A DNA stretch of 64,000 nt from Clostridioides sp. ES-S-0010-02 (GTDB lineage Bacteria > Bacillota > Clostridia > Peptostreptococcales > Peptostreptococcaceae). Of the stretch, positions 35,974 to 43,931 are shown one piece after another; within the stretch, counting starts at the first letter, position 1; every line of letters begins with the position of its first letter. Position numbers and translations under genes: made by a program. Under the pieces are notes generated by a model. That model was not told the DNA's origin. It ran no database searches and saw nothing but the letters and a program-made list of their open reading frames with translations. The stretch covers positions 1,295,317-1,359,316 of the forward strand of contig CP067345.1 of the NCBI GenBank assembly GCA_020641055.1, written 5' to 3'.

Positions 35974-36993
35974 ATGGAGAAAGTATGTGTATTAGGTACT
36001 GGAAGTTGGGGAAGTGCATTAGCTTTAGGCCTTGCAAATAAAGGTAATGATGTTAGCATGTGGACTCGAAAAGAAGAACAAGCTAAAAAAATAAACAGGA
36101 CTAAAGAAAATACAGACTATTTACCAGGAGTATTATTTCCACATAATATAACTATAAGTACTGATATAGAAAAAACTATAGAAAATTGCAAAGTAATAGT
36201 TTTAGCAGTTCCATCTCAAGCAGTAAGAAGTACTTGTGAAAAAATAAAACCCTTTGTAAAAGCTGGACAGATTATCGTTAATGTAGCAAAAGGTCTTGAA
36301 AAAGGCACTGGACTTAGATTGTCTCAGGTATGTGAAGAAGAATTGCCACAAAATCCATATGTAATACTATCTGGTCCATCTCATGCTGAAGAAGTAGCAA
36401 GAAATATACCTACTACAGTAGTAGTAGCCTCTAAAGAATTAAAAATAGCACAGAGTATACAGGATTTATTTATGAGCCCTAAACTTAGAGTTTATACAAA
36501 TCCAGATATAGTTGGAGTTGAACTTGGAGGAGCATTAAAAAATATTATAGCTTTCGGTGCTGGTATATGTGATGGTTTAGGGTATGGTGACAATGCAAAA
36601 GCAGCTCTTATGACAAGAGGAATTAGTGAAATGAGTAGACTTGGTACTGCTATGGGAGCTAACATGTCTACATTTGCAGGCCTTTCAGGCATTGGAGATT
36701 TAATAGTTACTTGTACAAGCATGCATAGTAGAAATAGAAGAGCGGGTATACTTATAGGTCAAGGTATGAGCTTAGAAGATACATTAAAAGAAGTAAAGAT
36801 GGTTGTAGAAGGAATAACGGCTACTGAAGTAGCACATGATGTTGCTGAAAAGCTGAATATAGATATGCCAATAACTAATGCTATATATTCTGTGATAACT
36901 AAAGGTGCAAATCCTAAAGAAGTTGGAATAGAGCTAATGATGAGAAGTAAAAAGCACGAAATGGAAGAAGTAGTTTTAGGTGATGATATATAA
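35974..36993 (+). CDS. gpsA: NAD(P)H-dependent glycerol-3-phosphate dehydrogenase GpsA
   Basis: Reduces dihydroxyacetone phosphate to sn-glycerol 3-phosphate for phospholipid synthesis. The Rossmann motif GTGSWGSALALGLANKG is at 8-24, with AVPSQAVRS, the NVAKGLEKGTG and LSGPSHAEEVA stretches, and the catalytic lysine in GVELGGALKNIIAFGAGICD. GLSGIGDLIVTCTSMHSRNR is also typical. A longer frame from a GTG at 35962 is likely wrong, since CAGGTGGTG forms the ribosome binding site for the ATG at 35974 (339 residues). A strong terminator follows. Confidence 0.96.
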   Translation: MEKVCVLGTGSWGSALALGLANKGNDVSMWTRKEEQAKKINRTKENTDYLPGVLFPHNITISTDIEKTIENCKVIVLAVPSQAVRSTCEKIKPFVKAGQIIVNVAKGLEKGTGLRLSQVCEEELPQNPYVILSGPSHAEEVARNIPTTVVVASKELKIAQSIQDLFMSPKLRVYTNPDIVGVELGGALKNIIAFGAGICDGLGYGDNAKAALMTRGISEMSRLGTAMGANMSTFAGLSGIGDLIVTCTSMHSRNRRAGILIGQGMSLEDTLKEVKMVVEGITATEVAHDVAEKLNIDMPITNAIYSVITKGANPKEVGIELMMRSKKHEMEEVVLGDDI

Positions 36994-37033
36994 ACTTATT
37001 GCATAATAAAATAAAAAAATAATAGACGTGTTT

Positions 37034-37063
37034 TAGCCCTCTTTATATAAAGAGGGCTATTTT
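37034..37063. terminator. Bidirectional terminator between gpsA and tetR
   Basis: A perfect 26-base palindrome (37034-37059) with GC-rich core AGCCCTC/GAGGGCT, flanked by T on both outgoing strands. Confidence 0.88.
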
Positions 37064-37067
37064 AATA

Positions 37068-37718
37068 TTACTTAGCATGTTTTATTATGTATTCAATAGA
37101 AGAAATCATTTTCATAGTTAATTCATCATCATTAGAATTTTTTCCTGTGTTCTTTTTTGAGAATAATAGATTTTGATAAAAAGAAATAATTATATCATTG
37201 ATTATGTCTAAATCTTTAGCTGGTATATATCCAGTATCTACAAGATTGTTCAACAGTATTTTATTTCTTTCTTTTATACTTTTTCCTGTAATCATTAAAG
37301 ATATATCACTGTCATGAATACCCAAATCTTCTGGAAACATATCATAATATTGTTTTGTTATATAACTAAGCTCATAACTGGACAAGTTAAAAAATACCTG
37401 ATAAAAAGCTTGGGCATTTTCAAAAGAATGTTTACAAAATAATTTCCACATAATTATATATTTCTTATATTCATCATTTACATTCTCTATACACCTCGAA
37501 ATATTCAAGTTATAATCTTTAAAATATTTTATAGATGCAAATGATATTAGATGGTCTAAATTTTTAAAGTAGTTGTATAGGGTTGAACTGTTATAGCCAG
37601 CCATATCTGCAACCTTACGAAGTGTAATATTTTCTATTCCTTCATTTTCCATAATGTTTTGAGCAGCTTCTATGAAATACATCAATATCCTTTTCTTTTG
37701 TAACTCTTTATTTGTCAT
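37068..37718 (-). CDS. TetR-family transcriptional regulator (divergent to peptidase/permease genes)
   Basis: A 216-residue TetR protein. The N-terminal helix-turn-helix (about 10-60) has NIMENEGIENITLRKVADMA and GYNSSTLYNYFKNLDHLI, and a helical ligand domain follows. The ATG at 37718 sits five bases after AGGTGA on the minus strand; the longer GTG start lies inside that site. It diverges from the M24-APC-MFS cluster. Three copies of an AATCATGATT-like box lie in the shared 318-base gap, so it probably represses both directions. Ligand unknown. Confidence 0.88.
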   Translation of the reverse strand: MTNKELQKKRILMYFIEAAQNIMENEGIENITLRKVADMAGYNSSTLYNYFKNLDHLISFASIKYFKDYNLNISRCIENVNDEYKKYIIMWKLFCKHSFENAQAFYQVFFNLSSYELSYITKQYYDMFPEDLGIHDSDISLMITGKSIKERNKILLNNLVDTGYIPAKDLDIINDIIISFYQNLLFSKKNTGKNSNDDELTMKMISSIEYIIKHAK

Positions 37719-37753
37719 TTTATTCACCTACAAATAATCAATATAGTTTATAT

Positions 37754-37763
37754 AATCGTGATT
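37754..37763. promoter_or_regulatory. Putative TetR box near the tetR start
   Basis: AATCGTGATT differs by one base from the boxes at 37874 and 37892 and lies close to the tetR start, suiting autoregulation. Confidence 0.5.
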
Positions 37764-37873
37764 TTATCATTAAATTTACCATAAATCAAGAATAATATTC
37801 CAAAATATAATGTATACTTGTTATATTTTAGATAATTTAAAATCATAATAATATAAAAAATATTTTAAAATTA

Positions 37874-37911
37874 AATCATGATTGACAAAATAATCATGAT
37901 TATGATAAAAT
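37874..37911 (+). promoter_or_regulatory. Promoter with embedded TetR operators for the M24/APC cluster
   Basis: TTGACA (37882-37887), an 18-bp spacer and TAAAAT (37906-37911) form a sigma-A-type promoter. AATCATGATT occurs at 37874-37883, overlapping the -35, and again at 37892-37901 inside the 14-bp palindrome 37890-37903 in the spacer. Repressor bound there would block polymerase. Confidence 0.65.
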
Positions 37912-38036
37912 AATCACAAATAAATTTAATTTACATACGAATACAACAATTAATAAAAATGTTAATAATTTTAAAATAATATGTTTATCTTTGTTGTGTT
38001 GAATAAATTATCTAAATATTGAGAAAGAGGTGCACT

Positions 38037-39176
38037 ATGTCAAATAATATGAGACTAGAAAGATTAAGAAAGTATATGAATGAAAAAAACATTGAAATTG
38101 CCCTAATATTTGAACCAGACAACCAATTTTATATTAGTGGATTTAAAGCAATAACTTACTCTAGACCAATTGTAACAGTAGTAACTCAAGATAAAATAGA
38201 ATTAATAGTACCTGGATTAGAGGAGCTACATGCTAAAGAAGTTGCAAAAGTTGATAATGTATATGTATATTATGAAATACCAGAGATGAAAGAACATGGA
38301 ATATCACATAAACATTACTTAGATATAATTTTAAATAGATATCCTAAAGGAATAACTGTTGGGATAGAAAAAGATATAGTATCTGCAAGCTTTTCAGAAT
38401 ATATAACTGAGAAATCATTTGCTATTAAAGATGTTGGAAGTAAAATATTTGAAATGAGATATGTAAAAGATGCAAGAGAGATAGAATTTTTAAAGATAGC
38501 TGGTTACTTATCTGATATAGGAATAAAAGGTTCTTTGGAAAATGTTAGAGTTGGGATGAGTGAATTGGAATTTGACGTTGCAGGGGATAATGCTTTACTA
38601 AAATATGTATCTGAAAATTATCCTGATACATATATCGGATTTGCAAACTGGACTTGTTCAGGCATCGATAGAACAGCACAACCACATTTAGACTCCAATA
38701 CTAGGATACTTCAAAGAGGAGATATAGTAATACATAGTAGACAGGTTTGGTATGAAAACTATAGAGCAGAAAATGAAAGAACTTTTATTATAGGTAAGCC
38801 AACAGAAAGACAAAAAGAAGTATTTAAGATTGCAGTAGAAGCTCAACAAGCTGGATTAGATACAATAAAAGCTGGTATACCAGCAAGAATGGTGGATGAA
38901 GCAGCAAGAGCTGTTGTTGCAAAGCATGGTCTAGAGTTATATTCAAATCACAGAATAGGTCATGGTTTAGGTTTATCAGAACATGAGGAACCATATTTAA
39001 GATTTGACAATGAATTAATATTAGAAGAAGGAATGGTATTTTCTATGGAACCAGGAATATATATACCTGGAATTGGAGGATTTAGACATTCAGATACAGC
39101 AATAGTAGGTAAAAATAGTGCTACAATTATAACTAATTATCCAAGAAGTGTTGAAGAGCTTATACTTGATATTTAA
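38037..39176 (+). CDS. M24/creatinase-fold hydrolase with degenerate metal site
   Basis: A 379-residue pita-bread-fold protein: a creatinase N-terminal domain (about 1-130) and an M24 catalytic domain (140-379). Histidine motif HRIGHGLGLSEHEEP and SMEPGIYIPG are kept. However, the two aspartates that bind metal in aminopeptidase P (normally DxG, then DxTRTF) are replaced in GDIVIHSRQVWYENYRAENE, and the final glutamate is replaced in GGFRHSDTA. It therefore may not be a metallopeptidase and may act more like metal-free creatinase. Compare the complete motifs in the protein at 62210-63286. AAAGAGGTG precedes the ATG. The APC permease follows. Confidence 0.8.
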   Translation: MSNNMRLERLRKYMNEKNIEIALIFEPDNQFYISGFKAITYSRPIVTVVTQDKIELIVPGLEELHAKEVAKVDNVYVYYEIPEMKEHGISHKHYLDIILNRYPKGITVGIEKDIVSASFSEYITEKSFAIKDVGSKIFEMRYVKDAREIEFLKIAGYLSDIGIKGSLENVRVGMSELEFDVAGDNALLKYVSENYPDTYIGFANWTCSGIDRTAQPHLDSNTRILQRGDIVIHSRQVWYENYRAENERTFIIGKPTERQKEVFKIAVEAQQAGLDTIKAGIPARMVDEAARAVVAKHGLELYSNHRIGHGLGLSEHEEPYLRFDNELILEEGMVFSMEPGIYIPGIGGFRHSDTAIVGKNSATIITNYPRSVEELILDI

Positions 39177-39226
39177 ATTAGTACATATGTATGAATTTAA
39201 GTAAATTTGAAATTGGAGGAATTACA

Positions 39227-40645
39227 GTGAAAAAGAAGATTGGATTTTGGGATTTAGTATTTATGAATATATCAGCATTATTTGGGATTAGATGGATAGC
39301 TAAATCTACTGCCTCTAGTTTTGGGTTGGGTCTTGGTTCGATACCAGTTTGGTTATTGTTTGCTTTTATATTCTTTGTTCCAGCATCACTTATATGTGCA
39401 GAGTTGGCTGCAACATATCCAAAAGATGGTGGACTTGGAGAATGGGTTAAACAGGCTTATGGAGAGAAGTGGGGATTTATGGTGTCATGGTTAAATTGGA
39501 CATCAAAGATATTTTGGTATTCCTCATTCTTGACATTCTTAGCTATAAATATTGCTTATATGCTTGGAAATCCAGCTCTATCAAACAATAAGATGTTTAT
39601 TTTAGTGCTTTCACTCATAATATTCTGGATGTTATCCTTAGTAAGTACTCGTGGAATGGCATTTGGAAAATTCTTTACAAATACAGGAGCATTAGGTTCT
39701 ACAATTCCTGCTATATTACTTATAGTGATGGCATTTATGTCTGTAGTTATTCTCAAAAAAGCTCCATCAGCATCTGTATATACAATCCAAAATATAATAC
39801 CAAAGATAGATGCTAATTCACTAGTTTCTATATCTGCTATAATATTTGCACTATCAGGAGCTGAAACAACTGCTAATTTCATAACCGAAATGGATAATGC
39901 TAAGAAAAACTTCCCTAAAGCTATATTGACAGTAGCTGTTTTAATAGGAGGAATCTATATCCTAGGTTCAGTAGCAATAACAATGATACTTCCTCCAGAT
40001 GAAATTGCAGCATCGACAGGAATACTAGATGCGCTAGCTAAAGTTGCACAAGATTTAGGAATAGGAAGCTGGTTTATAAGAGTAGTAGCATTTGGGATAA
40101 CTTTATCAGTACTTGGAGCACTAATACTTTATATAGCAGGTCCAGTAAAGATGCTTTTTGGCAATGTAAAAGAAGGTGTATTTCCTAAGCAATTAACTGT
40201 TACAAATAAACACAATATACCATCAAATGCTGTAGTAATTCAAGCTATAATAGTGAGTCTACTTCTTATAGGAACAAATTTACTGCCATCAGTAGATAAT
40301 ATATATAATGTCCTTGTAACTATGACAGCATTAACAGCCTTGTTTCCATATGTATTACTTTTTACGTCATATATAAGACTTAGAAAGACAAGACCAAACG
40401 AAGAAAGACCATACTCAATTGCAAAAAGTGATTCAGTTTGTATCAATATAGCCAGAATGGTACTTGTAGTGACTGTAGTAGGGATACTTTTCTCAACAGC
40501 ACCAGTTATGGAGACTTTAAAGGATAATATAGTCTATGAGATTGAAATGATAGGTGGAGGTCTTTTTGTTATAATAACAGGTTTAATGATATGGAAGAAC
40601 TATGAAAAGAAGGTATCTAATAATTCTGGAGATTCCTATAAATAA
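39227..40645 (+). CDS. APC-superfamily amino acid permease, copy 1
   Basis: A 472-residue transporter with about twelve membrane helices. The first helices include GFWDLVFMNISALFGIRWIA and SSFGLGLGSIPVWLLFAFIF; ATYPKDGGLGEWVKQAYGEK and ALSGAETTANFITEMDNAKK are typical of the glutamate:GABA antiporter/YjeM-like branch. Start choice: TTGGAGGA at 39213-39220 positions the GTG at 39227; an ATG at 39191 lacks a ribosome binding site. It lies 50 bases after the M24-fold gene, suggesting import of the product or substrate of that enzyme. The N-terminus is nearly duplicated by the gene starting at 63825. Confidence 0.9.
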   Translation: MKKKIGFWDLVFMNISALFGIRWIAKSTASSFGLGLGSIPVWLLFAFIFFVPASLICAELAATYPKDGGLGEWVKQAYGEKWGFMVSWLNWTSKIFWYSSFLTFLAINIAYMLGNPALSNNKMFILVLSLIIFWMLSLVSTRGMAFGKFFTNTGALGSTIPAILLIVMAFMSVVILKKAPSASVYTIQNIIPKIDANSLVSISAIIFALSGAETTANFITEMDNAKKNFPKAILTVAVLIGGIYILGSVAITMILPPDEIAASTGILDALAKVAQDLGIGSWFIRVVAFGITLSVLGALILYIAGPVKMLFGNVKEGVFPKQLTVTNKHNIPSNAVVIQAIIVSLLLIGTNLLPSVDNIYNVLVTMTALTALFPYVLLFTSYIRLRKTRPNEERPYSIAKSDSVCINIARMVLVVTVVGILFSTAPVMETLKDNIVYEIEMIGGGLFVIITGLMIWKNYEKKVSNNSGDSYK

Positions 40646-40656
40646 AAATATAATTA

Positions 40657-40696
40657 TTTTAGTGAACTAAAAGCGTATCTCTTTAGTTCACTAAAA
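40657..40696. repeat. 15-bp inverted repeat between permease and MFS genes
   Basis: Arms 40657-40671 and 40682-40696 are exact reverse complements. No clean T run follows on either strand, so terminator function is uncertain. Confidence 0.6.
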
Positions 40697-40807
40697 ATTA
40701 TGGATAAATTAACTTAACATATCAATAAATCTATAATATATTGAAATGTTAAAAAATCAATAATTAGTTGTCATAAAAATTTATGAGTATTTACATAAGG
40801 AGGAAAT

Positions 40808-42103
40808 ATGTCAGTTGAAGTGAATAAACCAAGCATTTGGAAAAATTTCAAAGTCTTGATAATACTCTTTGTAGCAGGAGCCTTTATATATGCTTTACCA
40901 TATTTAAAGAATTATTACTATGACACTTTTGCACAAGCATTTAATCTTACAAATACACAAATGGGGAGTTTAGGAAGCATTTATGGTCTACTTGCAATGG
41001 TATCATACCTTTTTGGTGGTTTCTTAGCAGACCGTATTTCAGCCAGAAAACTACTTTCAGGTTCTTTAATTATTACAGGGGTATCTGGTCTTGTATTAAC
41101 GCTTTATCCTCCATATATTGTTGTATTTTTAATCCATGCTTTATGGGGAATAACAACAATACTTACTTTTTGGCCAGCTCTTGTAAAAGCTGTCAGGATG
41201 TTAGCATCTGAAAATGAACAAGGAAAAGCTTTTGGATTTATGGAAAGTGGTCGTGGAATTACCAATGCAATTCATTTATCTATAGTCTTAATATTATTTG
41301 GATATATTTCATCAAAAGTAAGTGATAAATCTGGTCTTACAGCTATTATAGTACTGTATTCAGCTATAAATGTAATAGTTGGATTATTAGTATTTTTTAA
41401 GTTAAAAGATAATGAAAAAGAGGTATCAGCCAAATTTGATAAAGAAGCTTTCTTTACAGTAATAAAAATGCCTCATACATGGATAATAACAATAATAATG
41501 TTTTGCTCATATTCAGCTAATATGTCATTTTATTATTTTACGCCGTATTCAACTGAAGCATTTGGAGCTACTGTAGTATTTGCATCTGCAATATCAATAT
41601 TAGCTCAGTACTGTAGACCAGTAGCATCAGCTGCTTCTGGATTGCTTGGAGATAAAGTTGGTTCATCAAAGATTATATCTTATGGATTTATACTTATGAT
41701 TGCAGGACTTTTAGGTGTAATCTTTACACCAACGAAATCTTCTATGATTTATGTACTATTGATTGGATGTGTTGCAATATATGTATCTATGTATGCAATT
41801 CAAGGTTTACATTATTCATTACTTGAAGAAGGTAATTATTCACTATCAATATCAGGAACTGCTATAGGTATAGTTGCTACATTAGGATATCTTCCAGAAG
41901 TACTTTGTCCTCTAGCAGCAGGAAAGATATTAGATGCATTTCCAGGTGTAACTGGATATAAGTACTACTTCATTGTTCTTACTATAGTAGCCATAATTGG
42001 ATTGGTGTTTACATTTATATGGATGAATATGACTAAAGAAAGACGTAAAGAGCTTATTGAAATGAATAGTAAGTCAAATGAAAATACTACTAAAGTTAGT
42101 TAA
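40808..42103 (+). CDS. Major facilitator superfamily transporter
   Basis: A 431-residue MFS protein with about twelve helices. Features: NTQMGSLGSIYGLLAMVSYL, the loop-2 motif GGFLADRISARKLLSG (MFS motif A), WGITTILTFWPALVKAVRML, FMESGRGITNAIHLS and the second-half loop GLLGDKVGSSKII. The substrate is unknown; an organic acid or peptide-related compound is possible given the neighbours. AAGGAGG precedes the ATG. It lies 162 bases after the permease, with an inverted repeat between, so co-transcription is uncertain. Confidence 0.88.
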   Translation: MSVEVNKPSIWKNFKVLIILFVAGAFIYALPYLKNYYYDTFAQAFNLTNTQMGSLGSIYGLLAMVSYLFGGFLADRISARKLLSGSLIITGVSGLVLTLYPPYIVVFLIHALWGITTILTFWPALVKAVRMLASENEQGKAFGFMESGRGITNAIHLSIVLILFGYISSKVSDKSGLTAIIVLYSAINVIVGLLVFFKLKDNEKEVSAKFDKEAFFTVIKMPHTWIITIIMFCSYSANMSFYYFTPYSTEAFGATVVFASAISILAQYCRPVASAASGLLGDKVGSSKIISYGFILMIAGLLGVIFTPTKSSMIYVLLIGCVAIYVSMYAIQGLHYSLLEEGNYSLSISGTAIGIVATLGYLPEVLCPLAAGKILDAFPGVTGYKYYFIVLTIVAIIGLVFTFIWMNMTKERRKELIEMNSKSNENTTKVS

Positions 42104-42123
42104 TATAATACATTACTATTTAG

Positions 42124-42206
42124 GCTAGCATTATAATTTAATTTACATTGAAATTTGCAAATTTCTATATGTAAACTAAATTAATATTGCTGGTCTTTAT
42201 TTTTCT
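42124..42206 (+). terminator. Probable terminator between MFS gene and spoIVA
   Basis: A long imperfect stem (about 42127-42148 with 42169-42192) encloses the perfect 16-bp palindrome GAAATTTGCAAATTTC (42150-42165), then GGTCTTTATTTTTC. Confidence 0.5.
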
Positions 42207-42273
42207 ATTTTAAGAATATTAACCTCGAAATCTAAATATAATTTAATAAGATTAGATGTATAGGAGGAATAAT

Positions 42274-43749
42274 ATGAATAATAACATATACGAAGATATA
42301 TCCAAAAGGACTCAGGGGGATATATATATTGGAGTAGTGGGGCCTGTAAGAACAGGAAAATCAACTTTTATAAGAAAGTTTATGGAAAAGTTGGTTATCC
42401 CAAATATAGACAATGAGTTCAAAAAAGATAGAACAAGAGATGAGATACCTCAAAGTGGTTCAGGCAAAACTATAATGACAGTAGAGCCAAAATTTGTACC
42501 AGCAGATGGTGTAGAAATTAAAATAAAAGACACAGTATCTTTAAAAGTGAGAATGGTAGATTGTGTTGGATACATAGTTGAAGGAGCTTTAGGTCATGAG
42601 GAAGGTGGAAAGCAAAGATTAGTATCCACTCCTTGGTCACAAGAAGCTATGACATTTGAGAAAGCAGCAGAGATAGGGACTAAAAAAGTTATAAAAGACC
42701 ATTCTACAATAGGAATAGTTGTCTTGACAGATGGCTCAGTTACTGGTATTGATAGAAAAAGCTATGTAGAGCCAGAAGAGAGAGTTATACAAGAATTAAA
42801 AAATCTTAAAAAACCATTTGCTGTAGTTTTAAATACGTTAAGTCCTAGAAGTGAAGAAACAAGTCTGCTTAGAAATGAATTAGAGGAAAAATATGAAGTT
42901 CCAGTCCTTCCAATGAATATAGTTGAAATGGAAGATGAGGATATAGAAGAAGTTATGGAAACTGTACTATATGATTTCCCACTTACAGAAATAAGAATAA
43001 ACTTACCTAAATGGGTGGAAGGTCTTGAGAGAAATCACTGGATAAAAAGTAGTATAATAACAACATTAAAACAGAGCATTATAGATATAGGTAAAATAAG
43101 AGATATAGAAGGAATTATGCAAGGTTTCTCTGAGTTAGATTTTTTAGATGATACAGGTGTTGACCATGTAGAGTTAGGGGAAGGTGTCATAAACATTGAC
43201 TTACAAACAAAGCAAGATTTATTCTATAATGTCCTTGAAGAAAAAAGTGGATTTAAAATTGAAGGGGATTATCAATTACTTAGCCTGATAACTAGACTAT
43301 CTAAAGTTAAAAATGAGTATGATAAGATAGAAAGCGCTTTAATAGATGCTAAGATAAAAGGATATGGAGTAGTAGCCCCTTCTTTAGAAGAACTTAGCTT
43401 GGAAGAACCAGAAATAATGAAACAAGGAAAACAGTATGGTATTAAGTTAAAAGCTAATGCACCATCACTTCACATTATAAAAGCAGATATATCTACAGAA
43501 GTTTCTCCTATAGTTGGAAATCAAAATCAAGGTGAGGAGATGATAAAATATCTTATGGAGGTATTTGAAGAGCAACCAGCAGATTTATGGGAATCAAATA
43601 TGTTTGGGAAGTCACTTCATGATTTAGTAAAAGAACAGCTTCAAAGTAAATTGTATACTATGCCAGAGGAAATAAGAGTCAAGATGCAAAAGACTCTACA
43701 AAAAATTGTAAATGAAGGAAGTTCTAATATCATAACTATTTTGTTATAA
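42274..43749 (+). CDS. spoIVA: Spore coat basement ATPase SpoIVA
   Basis: Morphogenetic ATPase that polymerises on the forespore outer membrane and anchors the coat. Length (491 residues) matches the family. The N-terminus IYEDISKRTQGDIYIGVVGP continues into Walker A GPVRTGKSTFIRKF (about 24-37). The GTPase-like domain has VDCVGYIVEGALGHEEGGK, and the conserved C-terminal region (about 400-491) ends in NEGSSNIITILL. TAGGAGGA fits the ATG at 42274; the longer frame from 42256 reads through that site. Expected to be sigma-E controlled; I could not place the promoter firmly. A strong terminator follows. Confidence 0.97.
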   Translation: MNNNIYEDISKRTQGDIYIGVVGPVRTGKSTFIRKFMEKLVIPNIDNEFKKDRTRDEIPQSGSGKTIMTVEPKFVPADGVEIKIKDTVSLKVRMVDCVGYIVEGALGHEEGGKQRLVSTPWSQEAMTFEKAAEIGTKKVIKDHSTIGIVVLTDGSVTGIDRKSYVEPEERVIQELKNLKKPFAVVLNTLSPRSEETSLLRNELEEKYEVPVLPMNIVEMEDEDIEEVMETVLYDFPLTEIRINLPKWVEGLERNHWIKSSIITTLKQSIIDIGKIRDIEGIMQGFSELDFLDDTGVDHVELGEGVINIDLQTKQDLFYNVLEEKSGFKIEGDYQLLSLITRLSKVKNEYDKIESALIDAKIKGYGVVAPSLEELSLEEPEIMKQGKQYGIKLKANAPSLHIIKADISTEVSPIVGNQNQGEEMIKYLMEVFEEQPADLWESNMFGKSLHDLVKEQLQSKLYTMPEEIRVKMQKTLQKIVNEGSSNIITILL

Positions 43750-43755
43750 AAATAT

Positions 43756-43806
43756 AGCTACTTGTTAAAGTAAAATATTTGTTTACTTTAACAAGTAGCT
43801 TTTTAT
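43756..43806 (+). terminator. spoIVA terminator
   Basis: A perfect 19-bp stem (43756-43774 with 43782-43800), 7-nt loop, then TTTTATTTAT. Confidence 0.9.
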
Positions 43807-43931
43807 TTATAAAAATCAATAAAAGTTTTTATATAAATTGACAATAATTGATAATTGTGGAAAAATTATAATGAGTAAAGTATATTTTTAGACAAGGCTG
43901 TTTTAAGCTAAAAAAATTCTAGAGGTGTAGT

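Noticed and set aside
43838-43872. Sigma-A promoter before the first paralogous surface gene (TTGACA and TATAAT)
   Set aside because: The elements are 23 bp apart, too far for a standard promoter, and no activator site was evident, so I did not annotate it.
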